Both the position numbers and the translations under genes were made by a program. 64,000 bases of DNA from contig NZ_VJYI01000008.1 of the NCBI RefSeq assembly GCF_008065375.1, forward strand, positions 1-64,000, read 5' to 3'. The notes below the pieces were generated by a model. That model made no database searches, was not told the DNA's origin, and saw only the letters and a program-made list of their open reading frames with translations. Positions 25,707 through 35,600 of this stretch are shown piece by piece (positions within the stretch are counted from its first letter, which is position 1; every line of letters begins with the position of its first letter). Source of the stretch: Nonomuraea sp. SYSU D8015. Lineage in GTDB: Bacteria; Actinomycetota; Actinomycetes; Streptosporangiales; Streptosporangiaceae.

Positions 25707-25721
25707 ATTCTCGGGGTACGA

Positions 25722-25756
25722 CACAAGCCCCCGGCTGGGAGGGCCGAGGGCTTGTG
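25722..25756 (+). terminator. Terminator hairpin after mycoredoxin
   Basis: A 9-bp stem (25722-25730 with 25748-25756), extended by an inner CGGC/GCCG pairing, follows the mycoredoxin stop. No long T-run follows. Confidence 0.7.
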
Positions 25757-25771
25757 CAATAGCATTGCCGC

Positions 25772-25804
25772 GAGGACCTGGGTGCTAGGCTCACTCAGGT
25801 CCTC
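25772..25804 (-). terminator. Terminator hairpin of the coiled-coil protein gene
   Basis: A 13-bp stem with one G-U pair (25772-25784 with 25792-25804) and a 7-nt loop lies just 3' of the minus-strand gene that ends at 25808. Confidence 0.75.
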
Positions 25805-25807
25805 AGA

Positions 25808-26191
25808 TCAGTGGGCGTGGTTGTCGAACTTCTCCTCCAACCGCTGGATCTCGCCCTTGACGTCTGCGATGTCGGCCTTGAGCTCAGAGCGGACGCCCGC
25901 GATCTCCGTCTTGAGCTCGGTCTTCGCGAGGCTGAGTTGGAGCTTGAACTCGATGTCACGTCGCAGGTTGTCCTCCTTGAGGTCGGTCACGGCCTTGGAG
26001 AGCGCGCCGCTCATCACGTTGATGACGTTCTTCCCCATCTCCTGCGTGATCGCCTGCGTGTGCTTCACCATCTCCTGCGTGTAGCGCTGGATCTTGTCCT
26101 CGATCGCGACCTCCACGGCCGCGAACTGGATCGCGTGCTTCTGGCGCTCGAGACCGACGAGTTCTCGCATGTGTGTTTCATCCATGGGCAT
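25808..26191 (-). CDS. Coiled-coil protein (DUF1640/CCDC90-like appearance)
   Basis: This 127-aa protein is almost wholly coiled coil: heptad-patterned helices run from about residue 10 to the end, with KTEIAGVRSELKADIADVKGEI near the C-terminus split by regular hydrophobic positions. There is no enzyme motif, signal peptide or clear membrane segment. Similar repeats occur in DUF1640-type proteins, some of which are prophage- or membrane-associated, but the match is only in style. The ATG at 26191 has AGGGAG 11 nt upstream. It is a single gene with its own terminator. Confidence 0.65.
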   Translation of the reverse strand: MPMDETHMRELVGLERQKHAIQFAAVEVAIEDKIQRYTQEMVKHTQAITQEMGKNVINVMSGALSKAVTDLKEDNLRRDIEFKLQLSLAKTELKTEIAGVRSELKADIADVKGEIQRLEEKFDNHAH

Positions 26192-26248
26192 GACTTTACA
26201 CACTCCCTAACGTTTCGTGTTCATGAGATCACGCAAAGCGAAATCCCG

Positions 26249-27247
26249 CTACCAGTCGCCCGACAGATGCCCGCCGTACCAGGTCTCGACGAGGCGGCGG
26301 GCGATCGAGACCGGGGGCGGGAGGCGTACCTCTCCTGACTGCAGGGCCTCCAGCAGCTCCTCCCGGGAGAACCAGCGGGCCTCGGCGATCTCTTCCCCGT
26401 CGAGCCGGAGTGTCGTGGTGACGGCGTCGGCGAAGAAGCCGAGCATGAGGCTGCGCGGGAAGGGCCACGGCTGGCTGCCGAGATAGCGCGGGTTGGCGAC
26501 GGTGATGCCGACCTCCTCGGCGACCTCGCGCACCACGGCGTGCTCCAGCGACTCCCCCGGCTCGACGAACCCCGCCAGGATCGACAGGCGGCCCTTCGGC
26601 CACTGGGGGCCGCGGGCGAGCAGGCAGCGGTCGCGCTCGTCGCGGACCAGCATGATCACGGCCGGGTCGACGCGCGGGAAGTGCTGGCTGGCGTCCTGCG
26701 GGCAGACGCGGATGTGGCCGCCCGCCTGGATCTCGGTGCGGGCGCCGCAGCGTGGGCAGTGTTCGTGTGTCGCGTGCCAGGCCTCGATCGCCACGGCGTA
26801 GACCAGCAGGCCCGCGTCGCGGTCGCCGAGCAGGCCGCCGACCTGGCGCAGCCCGGCCGCCACCGGCTTGCCGTCGGGGGTGTCGCCCAGCTTCATCGCG
26901 AACGTCACGCGCCCGTTGACCTCGCCCTTCGGCACGCCGGGCAGCGGCGCGGCCACCGCGAAATAGGCGATTCCGTCCTCGACGCCCAGGAGGTAGCGCG
27001 GCCCTGGCGGCGCGTCCGCAGGAGCGTACAGCACCGCCCGCACCTCATCGCCGACCCGCCGCACCAGCGTGTGACCGTCGTCGATCACCAGCACCCTGGT
27101 CGTGGGGTCGGACCACGCCTGCTCCAGCCACCGGCCGTCGGCACGCAGCGCCGAGGATCTGTCGATCGTGCCGCGTGCGAGAAGCAGGGGTCCGATGAGT
27201 TGCTCTTCCGCGGTCGTCTCCACTGGCCGCCCCCTCCCAAATCCCAT
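26249..27247 (-). CDS. nudC: NAD+ diphosphatase NudC
   Basis: This 332-aa Nudix enzyme cleaves NAD(H) to NMN and AMP and removes NAD caps from RNA. The zinc ribbon begins CPRCG (about residue 160). The Nudix box runs GFVEPGE...REVAEEVG (about 215-238), followed by the subfamily signature SQPWPFPRSLM. Length and domain order match the family. It is divergent from the siderophore operon, with an iron box in the 121-bp intergenic region. The stretch 26192-26248 holds no gene. Confidence 0.93.
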   Translation of the reverse strand: MGFGRGRPVETTAEEQLIGPLLLARGTIDRSSALRADGRWLEQAWSDPTTRVLVIDDGHTLVRRVGDEVRAVLYAPADAPPGPRYLLGVEDGIAYFAVAAPLPGVPKGEVNGRVTFAMKLGDTPDGKPVAAGLRQVGGLLGDRDAGLLVYAVAIEAWHATHEHCPRCGARTEIQAGGHIRVCPQDASQHFPRVDPAVIMLVRDERDRCLLARGPQWPKGRLSILAGFVEPGESLEHAVVREVAEEVGITVANPRYLGSQPWPFPRSLMLGFFADAVTTTLRLDGEEIAEARWFSREELLEALQSGEVRLPPPVSIARRLVETWYGGHLSGDW

Positions 27248-27328
27248 GTCATCCTATGACCTCGTGGTTAGCGCTTGATTGGCGAATCAGGGCCCCGAGG
27301 TGATCGCCCTGGGGCTAAGATCGACGGG

Positions 27329-27347
27329 TTAGGTTAGCCTTACCTGA
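27329..27347 (+). promoter_or_regulatory. Iron box (IdeR/DmdR-type operator)
   Basis: The 19-bp sequence TTAGGTTAGCCTTACCTGA matches the actinobacterial IdeR/DmdR1 consensus at 16 of 19 positions by eye. It lies 21 bp before the first siderophore gene. Iron-loaded IdeR/DmdR binding here would repress the operon when iron is sufficient. Confidence 0.9.
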
Positions 27348-27368
27348 TCCCTCGGGGGTGCCTTCGCG

Positions 27369-28505
27369 TTGCGGCTCTACCTGACCGCGCTCAAGCCGAC
27401 CGACTCCGTGACGGACGGTTTCCTGCCCGCGGCCCGCGCGCTCGGCTGCGAAGTGACGATCCTTACGGATCGGCCGGAGCGGCACCCGCACGCGGTGGCG
27501 TGCGACGTACGCGACCCGCGCGCCCTGATCGACGCGATCGAGCAGCTCGGCAGGCCCGACGCGATCTTCTCCAACTCCGACCACCTGCAGGCCGAGACGG
27601 CGCTGGCCGCCGCCTACTTCGGGCTGCCGGGCAAGGACTGGCGGGCGTGCGTGGCCGCCAAGAACAAGTTCCTGATGCGTCGCAAGCTCCTCGAGACCGG
27701 AATCGAGCAGGTCAGGTCAGTACGGCTCGCCCCCGGCGACCCGATTCCGGACGGCCTGCCCTATCCGGTGGTGGTGAAACCCCGTGAGGGTGTGGCCAGC
27801 GAGGACGTCCTGTTCGTCGAGCGCGACCTGGCCGGGGCCGTGGCCGAGATCAGGAGGCGGCGGCCGGGCGAGGCGCTGGTCGTGGAGGAATACCTCGAAG
27901 GGCCGCTGCGGACGCTGGAGACGCTGGGCGACGGGGACGAGGTGCGGGTGCTCGGCGGGTTCGAGACGACCCTGGGGCCGCTGCCGTACTTCGTCGAGGA
28001 GCGGCTGGACTGGACGCCCCGGCAGGAGGACGGCCACGTGCTGGCGGCGCTGCGGGCTCTGGGCGTCGGGTTCGGAGCCTGTCACACCGAGTACGTCCTC
28101 ACCGCCGGCGGGCCGCGCGTCATCGAGGTGAACTACCGGGTGATCGGCGACCACTGCGACTTCCTGATGGGAGACGTGCTCGGGGTGCCGCTGTTCGAGT
28201 GGATCCTGCGGGTCCACCTCGGCGAGTCGTTGCCCGCCATGCCGGCGGTGTCGCGGCACGGGAGTGCGGTGAGCGTCGTCGCCGATCGGGCCGGGACCAT
28301 CAAGGCCGGGCCGGAGCGGGAGTACGTGGAGCGCGGCGAGGTGCGGTTGTGGCATCGGCCGCTGCGGGACGTGGGCGACGTCGTCTTCGTTACCCATACG
28401 AACCGGGACTACCTGGGCGTCATCCGGGCCGTCGGGCCCGATCGCGCGCGGGTGGACGCGGCCGTGGAGGAGTACCGCGCCGCGCGGCCGTGGGTGATCG
28501 AATGA
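27369..28505 (+). CDS. ATP-grasp ligase of the siderophore operon (PvsA-like)
   Basis: This 378-aa ATP-grasp enzyme forms an amide or similar bond at the expense of ATP. The N-terminal alpha/beta domain is followed by YPVVVKPREGVASEDV (ATP-binding Lys and loop, about residue 135) and EEYLEG. VIEVNYRVIGD (about 255) carries the metal-binding Glu/Asn. It is the first gene of an iron-box operon and overlaps the next gene by ATGA. In vibrioferrin biosynthesis the corresponding PvsA is an ATP-grasp ligase thought to add alanine. Whether the substrate is the same here is unknown. The TTG start follows GGGGGTG. Confidence 0.85.
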   Translation: MRLYLTALKPTDSVTDGFLPAARALGCEVTILTDRPERHPHAVACDVRDPRALIDAIEQLGRPDAIFSNSDHLQAETALAAAYFGLPGKDWRACVAAKNKFLMRRKLLETGIEQVRSVRLAPGDPIPDGLPYPVVVKPREGVASEDVLFVERDLAGAVAEIRRRRPGEALVVEEYLEGPLRTLETLGDGDEVRVLGGFETTLGPLPYFVEERLDWTPRQEDGHVLAALRALGVGFGACHTEYVLTAGGPRVIEVNYRVIGDHCDFLMGDVLGVPLFEWILRVHLGESLPAMPAVSRHGSAVSVVADRAGTIKAGPEREYVERGEVRLWHRPLRDVGDVVFVTHTNRDYLGVIRAVGPDRARVDAAVEEYRAARPWVIE

Positions 28506-30043
28506 GCGATCGGGAGGCTTATCTGGCCGCCCGGGTGCTGAACGCGCTGCTGCGGGAGGACTACGGCGGACTGGCCGGGCGTGTCACCAGGGTCAAGGAC
28601 GGCGTCGGGATGCTCCTGGCGGACGGGCGGTGGGTGCGCCTGGTGCCTGGGCTGCTGTTCCAGGACTTCGTGGTCGCGGAGGACGAGCGGCTGGGGCTGG
28701 AGCAGGTGCTGGAGACGCTGGTAAAGGTGGCCGACCCGGCGGACTCGGAAGGAGTGGCGGCTTTCTTCGAGGAGTGCCTGGTGGCGCTGAGCGCCCTGGA
28801 GCTGCACGACGCCCATGCTGCCGAGGTGCTGCGGCGGGGGCCTTCGTATGAGGCGCTGGCGGCATTCGTGGATCATCCGGTTTATCCGACATCGCGGGCG
28901 CGGATCGGAGTGTCGGAGGATGACCTGCCGGCCTATGCGCCGGAGTTCGCGCCTTCGTTCGAGCTGCGGTGGGCGGTGGTGCCGCGCCGTGCACTTGCGC
29001 CGGGCTCCGCCGCACGGCTTCCCGTCGACGCGGCGCCCTGGGGTGCTGCGGAAACGGGGGTGGCGGACGAAGGCGGCGGGCCGGCCTGGGAGGCGGGGCC
29101 GGATGAGGTGCTGTTTCCCGTGCATCCACTCGCTGTGGACGAGGCGCGGAAGGTCGGCGGGGTGCGGGTTCTCGACGAGGCGCGGGTCGCGGTGCGGCCC
29201 ACTCTGTCCATGCGGACCGTGGAGATCGACGCCCGCACGCATATCAAGCTGCCGCTGCCGATCAGCACCCTGGGCGTGCGGAACAGGCGGTCGATCAAGC
29301 CGGGGACGCTCGCCGACGGCGCGAGAGCCGAGCTGCTGCTGCGGGAGCTGGCCGATCCCGACGTCTTGCTCGCCGACGAGCAGACCTACGCCTACACCGA
29401 GGACGAATACCTCGCCTGGATGGTCAGGCGGCTGCCCGAGGGGAAGATCGTGCCGGTGGCCGCGCTCAACGCGCCCGGCGTGCTCGCCGAGCTCCGCGAG
29501 CTCGGCGACGTCATCCCCGAATACCTGCGGCTCCTGCTGCGGTGGAACGTGCGGCTGTTCGTCCGGTACGGCGTCGCGCTGGAGGCGCACCAGCAGAACC
29601 TCGCCGTGGTCTTCCAGGGTGACCGCATGCGACTGCTGGTCAAGGACAACGACGGGCTGCTGGCGTCCCCGGCGCGGCTGCGGGCGGCCGGGATCGACGT
29701 GCCGGCGTTCGCCGACGAGCGGATGCTCACCGACGACCCGCACGCGCTGGCCGACGTCTTCGTGACCATCACCCTGCACCTGGCGGCCGCGGCCGTGGCG
29801 TTCGGGGCGCTGCCGCACGCCCGCGCCGCGGCCCTGCTGCGCGACACGCTCGCCGAGGCGCTCGGTGAGCACGGCGACCACCCGATGGCCCGGCTCCTGC
29901 GCGCCAGGACGCTGGAGGCGGCCCGGCTCACGGGCAAATCCATGGTCACGGCCGGGACGCTCGTGGCCAAGGAACGTTCCGGCGCGCGCGACATCAACAA
30001 GTACTACGGCACCAGCGGCCCCAACTATCTGAGGAGAGCTTGA
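28502..30043 (+). CDS. IucA/IucC family NIS siderophore synthetase 1
   Basis: This 513-aa NRPS-independent siderophore synthetase adenylates a carboxylate such as citrate and condenses it with an amine or alcohol. The conserved HIKLPLPISTLGVRNRR segment (about residues 245-261) binds ATP and substrate. The later EAHQQNLAVVF and VKDNDG form the C-terminal active-site region. It is coupled to the upstream ATP-grasp gene by ATGA and is followed directly by a second NIS synthetase. By order it corresponds to PvsB of the vibrioferrin pathway. Its alternative reading as an aerobactin-type enzyme cannot be excluded from sequence alone. Confidence 0.9.
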   Translation: MSDREAYLAARVLNALLREDYGGLAGRVTRVKDGVGMLLADGRWVRLVPGLLFQDFVVAEDERLGLEQVLETLVKVADPADSEGVAAFFEECLVALSALELHDAHAAEVLRRGPSYEALAAFVDHPVYPTSRARIGVSEDDLPAYAPEFAPSFELRWAVVPRRALAPGSAARLPVDAAPWGAAETGVADEGGGPAWEAGPDEVLFPVHPLAVDEARKVGGVRVLDEARVAVRPTLSMRTVEIDARTHIKLPLPISTLGVRNRRSIKPGTLADGARAELLLRELADPDVLLADEQTYAYTEDEYLAWMVRRLPEGKIVPVAALNAPGVLAELRELGDVIPEYLRLLLRWNVRLFVRYGVALEAHQQNLAVVFQGDRMRLLVKDNDGLLASPARLRAAGIDVPAFADERMLTDDPHALADVFVTITLHLAAAAVAFGALPHARAAALLRDTLAEALGEHGDHPMARLLRARTLEAARLTGKSMVTAGTLVAKERSGARDINKYYGTSGPNYLRRA

Positions 30044-31576
30044 ATGCAGATTTCGGCCATCGACGCGCCCACCGCGCTGGCCGAGGAGGCGACGCTGGCG
30101 GCCCTGCTGCGCTGCTGCGTGCGGGAGGCGGCCGGGCCGCGCGGCCTGGTGTGGCCGGCGCCGCCGTACGTGCTGCTGCGGGTGGCGGGCACGCTGCTGC
30201 GGGCGCGCACGTACGGCGGCGCGGCGCTGCGCTTCGACGGCCCGCCCGAGCGTCTGGAGGACGGCTCCTGGCGGCCGCTGACGGCGGACGAGCTGGTCGG
30301 GCTCGTCGAGGCCGACCTGCAGGGGCACAACGGCGAGTTCGCCGGCCAGGTCGCGGCCAGCAGGGCGGCCGTGGCGGCGATCCTGCGGGCCAGGGCCGAG
30401 GCCGAGCCGCCCGCCGATCCGTGGCTGGCCTCGGAGCAGGCGCTGGTGTACGGGCATCCGTTCCACCCGAGCCCCAAGGCACGCGGCGGGGACGGCTGGC
30501 TGCGGTACGCGCCCGAGGCGCACGCCACGTTCCCGGTGCGGCTGCTCGGCGTGCGCGAGGACGTTCTCGCCGAAGAGGGCGACGTCCGGGCGCTGGAGGG
30601 CATGGGGCGGGCGCCCGCCGGCTACCGGCTGTTGCCGGCGCATCCGTGGCAGCTCGAACTCCTGCGGCCCGAGTTCGGGGCCGAGCTGATCGACCTCGGG
30701 CCGGGGCCGGTCGTGACGCCCACGTCGTCGGTGCGGACCGTGTACGCCCCTGAGGCCGGGGTCTGCCTGAAGTTCTCCCTGGACGTGCGGATCACCAACT
30801 GCGTACGCAAGAACGCGTGGTACGAGCTGGCCGGGGCCGTGGAGCTCACCTCACGACTGAAGCCCATGTTCGAGGAGATGTCGGCCGAGCACCCCGCCAC
30901 CCGCTGGCTCCCCGAGCCCGGCTACCGTACGGCCGCCCTCGGCACCCGGCTCCACGAGGGCCTGGGTGTGATCGTGCGGGAGAGCCCGTGGGCGGCCTGC
31001 GACGCCGGCGTGACACCGGTGCTGGCCGCCGCGCTCGCCCTGGACGCCCCGGCGCGGGATCCGCTGGCGTGGTGGTCGGCGTACGTGTCGGCGGTGGCGC
31101 TGCCGGTGCTGGAGCTGTACTTCACGCACGGCGTCGTACTGGAACCCCACCTGCAGAACGTCCTGGTCGGCCTGGACGCGTCCGGGATGCCCGCGCAGGC
31201 GGTCTTCCGCGACCTGGAGGGCACCAAGCTCGTCGCGGGCCGCCACGACCTCGGCGGGGTGCATCCCGAGGTCGCCCGGGCGCTCACCTACGACGCCGAG
31301 CGCGGCTGGGCCAGGGTCGTCTACTGCCTGCTCGTCAACCACCTCACCGAGATCGCCGCCACCGTGGCCGGGCCGGACGACGCGCTGCTGCGCGAGCTGT
31401 GGGGGATCGCCCGCGGCCTGCTGGCCAAGCTCGCCGCCGACCTCGGCTGGCCGCTCCCCCTGTCGGACCTGCTGGCCGGGGCGCCGCTGCCCGCCAAGGC
31501 GAACCTGGGCGTGCGCTGGGCCAGGGCCGCCGACCGAGCGGCCGGCTACGTCCCGATCGCGAACCCCCTCGCATGA
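30044..31576 (+). CDS. IucA/IucC family NIS siderophore synthetase 2
   Basis: Second NIS synthetase, 510 aa, starting at an ATG directly after the previous stop. Family segments are TPTSSVRTVYAPE, KFSLDVRITNCVRKN (about residue 250), EPHLQNVLVGL and FRDLEGTK. The two synthetases are clearly divergent paralogs and so probably catalyse separate condensations. By position it corresponds to PvsD, which starts vibrioferrin assembly by joining citrate to serine. It overlaps the decarboxylase gene by ATGA, so all four enzymes are tightly coupled. Confidence 0.9.
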   Translation: MQISAIDAPTALAEEATLAALLRCCVREAAGPRGLVWPAPPYVLLRVAGTLLRARTYGGAALRFDGPPERLEDGSWRPLTADELVGLVEADLQGHNGEFAGQVAASRAAVAAILRARAEAEPPADPWLASEQALVYGHPFHPSPKARGGDGWLRYAPEAHATFPVRLLGVREDVLAEEGDVRALEGMGRAPAGYRLLPAHPWQLELLRPEFGAELIDLGPGPVVTPTSSVRTVYAPEAGVCLKFSLDVRITNCVRKNAWYELAGAVELTSRLKPMFEEMSAEHPATRWLPEPGYRTAALGTRLHEGLGVIVRESPWAACDAGVTPVLAAALALDAPARDPLAWWSAYVSAVALPVLELYFTHGVVLEPHLQNVLVGLDASGMPAQAVFRDLEGTKLVAGRHDLGGVHPEVARALTYDAERGWARVVYCLLVNHLTEIAATVAGPDDALLRELWGIARGLLAKLAADLGWPLPLSDLLAGAPLPAKANLGVRWARAADRAAGYVPIANPLA

Positions 31577-32634
31577 ACCGCGTCCTGGAGGCCGCACCGG
31601 CCCTGGACTCCCCCGCCTACCTCTACGACCTGCCCGCCCTCGACCAGCACGTCGCGGCGGTGCGGCGGGCGCTTCCCGGCGTCGAGCTGTACTACGCGGT
31701 CAAGGCCAACCCCGACGCCGAGCTGCTGCGCGTGCTGGCCGGGCACGTGGACGGGTTCGAGGTGTCGTCGGCGGGCGAGCACGCGCACGTCACGGGCCTC
31801 CTGCCGGGCGTGCGGGTGGCGCTCGGCGGTCCCGGCAAGACCGACGCCGAGCTGCGGCTGCCGCACCACCGCATCCACGTCGAGTCCCCTAACGAGCTGC
31901 GCCGCCTCCTCGCCACCGGTCTGGAGGCCGACGTGCTGCTCAGGATCAACCCCGACCTGCCGGTCGAGGGCGCGGCGCTCACGATGAGCGGGCCGTTCGG
32001 GATGGACGAGGCGGGCGTGGCGGAGTGCCTGCCGCTCTTCGGCGAGCGCGTACGGCTCCGCGGCCTGCACGCCCACCTCGCCAGCGGCCTCCAGGCGCCC
32101 CAGCTGCTCGAGCTGGCGGGGAAGCTGCTGGACAACGACTACGAGGAGGTCAACCTCGGCGGCGGCATGGCGGTGTCCTACACGGCCCCCGGCGACCGGT
32201 TCGACTGGGCGGCCTACGGCGCCGGGCTGGAGGGGATCGGGCGGGGCCGCAGGCTGCGGATCGAGCCGGGTCGGGCGCTGACCGCGTACTGCGGCTCCTA
32301 CGTGACCCGGGTCGTGGACGTGAAGCGGGTGCGCGGCGAGGCGTACGCGATCCTGCTGGGCGGCACCCACCACCTGCGCACCCCCGTGACCAAGGGCCAC
32401 GACCAGCCGTTCACGATCCTGCCCACAGGCGACGGGCCGGGCGTCTCGGACGAGCCGATCACGTTCGTGGGCCAGCTGTGCACGCCAAAGGATGTTTTCG
32501 CACGAAATATCGTGACCTCGGCCCGCGTCGGCGACACCGTGGTCTTCGAGATGGCCGGGGCCTACGCCTGGAACATCTCACACCACGACTTCCTCATGCA
32601 CCCGAAGCCGGCTTTTCACTATCTACGCGCTTGA
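31573..32634 (+). CDS. PLP-dependent fold-type III decarboxylase (PvsE-like)
   Basis: This 353-aa enzyme belongs to the diaminopimelate/ornithine decarboxylase group. The PLP-binding Lys is in YYAVKANP (about residue 42), the phosphate-binding glycines are in NLGGGMA (about 195) and in EPGRAL, and the second-subunit Cys/Asp pair is in GQLCTPKD, followed by AGAYAWN. In related siderophore pathways (PvsE, SbnH) such an enzyme decarboxylates an amino-acid-bearing citryl intermediate. It closes the operon, and its last 41 bp overlap the 3' end of convergent adnB. Confidence 0.9.
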   Translation: MNRVLEAAPALDSPAYLYDLPALDQHVAAVRRALPGVELYYAVKANPDAELLRVLAGHVDGFEVSSAGEHAHVTGLLPGVRVALGGPGKTDAELRLPHHRIHVESPNELRRLLATGLEADVLLRINPDLPVEGAALTMSGPFGMDEAGVAECLPLFGERVRLRGLHAHLASGLQAPQLLELAGKLLDNDYEEVNLGGGMAVSYTAPGDRFDWAAYGAGLEGIGRGRRLRIEPGRALTAYCGSYVTRVVDVKRVRGEAYAILLGGTHHLRTPVTKGHDQPFTILPTGDGPGVSDEPITFVGQLCTPKDVFARNIVTSARVGDTVVFEMAGAYAWNISHHDFLMHPKPAFHYLRA

Positions 32635-35600
32635 CGCTCTCGATGAGGGCGACGAGGCCGTCGGCGTCCAGCAGGTTCACCGGGCGCACGGTGCGGTTCG
32701 CGCGTACGTAGTGGAAGGCCGCGGCCACCTTCTCCAGGGGCACGCCGGCCAGGTGCGACCAGGCCAGCCGGTACGCCGCCAGCTGCACCGACGCCGCCTT
32801 GGCCGCCTTGCCCCTGGGCGGCTGGCCGGTCTTCCAGTCGACGACCTCGTAGCCGCCGTCGGGCAGCTCGAAAACGGCGTCCATCCGCCCGCGCACCAGC
32901 CGGTCGCCGATCATGGTCTCGAACGGCACCTCCATGTCCACAGGGCGTCTGTCGGCCCACTCGCTCTGCTCGAACCGCTCCTGCAGCTCGGCCAGCCGCA
33001 CGTCGGCCTCCTCCAGCTCGTCGTACAGCTCGAGGTCGTCGATCAGCCGCTGCTGGTCCCAGCGCGTCTCCAGCCACTTGTGGAACGACGTGCCGCGGCG
33101 GGCCAGCGGTGCGGGCTTGACCGGGACGGGACGGCGGATCCTGCGGGCCAGCTCGCGCGGGTCGGTGGCCAGCGTGACCAGCGACGACACGGTCAGCTTG
33201 GTCGGCAGCTCGACGATCGTGGCCGGCTGCCTGCGGTGCAGCTCGCGCTCGCGCAGCAGCAGCTCGGTGTCGCGTTCCCACGCCCGCAGCCGCTCCTCCT
33301 CGTACGCCCGCAGCGGCTCGTCCTCCTCGGCCTCGATCAGCGTGCCGGCCAGGGCGTCCTCGACCAGGCGGGCGCCGTCGAGCACGGACTCGTAGCGCAC
33401 GCCCTCGGGCGTGACCGGCCAGACGGCCGCGGCGGGCTCGGCCAGCAGCGGGTTCGTGGCGCCCTCGGCCACGTCCTCGGCCCAGAACGAGACGCGGTCG
33501 GCGGTGTCGCGGATCTCCAGCAGGAAGTCCGACGGCTCCAGCGGCTTGGTGGCGGTGCCCCAGCGGTAGCCGGAGGCGATCAGGTGGTAGTGGGCGCGGG
33601 TGACGGCCACGTACGCCAGCCTGCGCTCCTCCGTGAGGTCCCGCTCGCGGCACAGCTCGTCGAAGACGGCCAGTTCCTCCTTGCTGAGCCCGCTCAGCCT
33701 GGGCAGGTCGGCGGCGTCGCCGCGCAGCGGGTACGGCAGCTTGCGCGGGTTGTCCGTCCACCGGCTGTTCATCACCGGCGTGGCGGGGAAGATGCTGCCC
33801 GTCGCGATCGTCCCCTTCGAGCTGACCAGCTGCGACAGCCCCGGCACGACCACGATCGGCCATTCCAGGCCCTTGGAGGCGTGGACGGTCATCAGCTTGA
33901 CGCTGTTGCTGTCGCCGACCCGGCCGCCCTCCAGCCCGAACTCCTCGCTCTCCGCTGCCTGCAGGTAGGCCAGGAACGCCCCCAGCGTCGGGTCCTCGGC
34001 GTCGCCCGCGAACCTGGACGCCGCGTCGATGAACGCGTCGAGGTCGGCCCGCGCCGCGAACAAGCTCGCCGTGCCGCTGCGTGCCCCGACCTCGACGTCC
34101 AGCCCGAGCCTGCGCTCCACCTCGGTGATCAGGTCGGGCAGCGGCTGGGCGGTGTGCGCCCTGAGCTGGCGCAGCTCCTGGGCGAGCGCCAGCAGCCGGC
34201 TGCGGGCCAGCGGCGAGAACGCCTCCAGCCACTCGTCCCTTTCCGGCAGCTCGTCGAGGGCGTCCACCAGGCTGCCGCGTTCCTCGGCCAGGTCGGCCAC
34301 CACCTGGTCGAGCGGGTCCTCCACGCGCTCGGTCTCGCTCAGCTCGCGGGCCAGCTCCCTGGCGCACTCACCGAGCACCCGCAGGTCGGCGGGGCCGATC
34401 CGCCAGCGGGGGCCGGCCAGCAGGCGGGCCAGCGCGTCGCCGGCCGTGGCGTCGTACAGGACGCGGAGGGTGGCGACGATGTCGCTCACCTCGGGGACGG
34501 TCAGCAGGCCGCCGAGGCCGACCACCTCGACCGGGATGTCACGTTCCTCCAGGGCCTTGCGCAGCGCAGGGAACTGTGAGCGCTTCCTGGCCAGGATCGC
34601 GACGTCCTGGGGCTGGATGGCGAGGGTCTTCTTGCGTTCCTTCTCGCCCCACGGCATGCCGTCGGGGGCGACCTCCTGGCCGAGGATCTTGGCGATGCCG
34701 TCGGCGATCCACTTGGCCTCGTCCTCGGCGGTCTCGTGGAAGGCGCACGTGACGCGGCCCCGCTCGACCCGGTTGGGGCCGGGGACGAGGACGGGGACCT
34801 CGCGGGCCTCCATGCGGAGCGGGAGCTGGACGCGGGCGGCGACGTCGAGGACGCGGTCGCCGTTGCGGAAGCTGACGCTGAGCTGACGGACGGGGGCGGG
34901 GTCACCCGCGCTTGTCCGGAAATCTCGGGAAAAGCGGCGAAGGTTGCCTGCAGAGGCGCCGCGCCAGCCGTAGATCGACTGACAGGGGTCGCCGACGGCC
35001 GTGACCGCGTGGCCGCCGCCGTACAGGGAACGCAGCAGCACCAGCTGGGCGTGGCTGGTGTCCTGATATTCGTCGAGCAGGACCACCGAATAGCGCTGAC
35101 GCTCGATCTCGCCGACTTCCTTGTGGTTGGCGGCGATCCTGGCGGCCAGCGCCATCTGGTCGCCGTAGTCGATGACCTCACGGCTGCGCTTGAGCCGTTC
35201 GTACGCCTCCACCAGCGGCAGCAGCTGCTCCCGCGCCGCCTGGACGGTGAGCGGCCTTCGCTGCGCGAGCGTGGTGCGGCCGGACAGCAGGGCGTGCCTG
35301 TCCTGCAGCCACTCCCCCATCCTCCGGACGTCGTGAGGCCCCCGAAGGTGCTCCGACAGCTCGCCGGCCAGCTCCAGCAGGGCGGCCGTGACCGACGGCG
35401 GGCCCAGCTCGATCTTGTCCATCGGCCCGTCGTACATCGCCACCACCCGCGAGGCCAGCTGCCACGACACCGCCGGGGTGACCAGGCGCATGGTGGGCTC
35501 CAGGCCCTCGCGCAACGCGTGGTCGGTGAACAGGCGGGCGGCGTAGGCGTGGTAGGTGGAGACGGTCGGCTCGTTGTCGAGCGCCCCCGGCTCGACCAGG

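Noticed and set aside
28409..30643. Long minus-strand frame across the NIS synthetases
   Set aside because: No recognisable domain; the plus-strand genes have clear family motifs and coupled starts.
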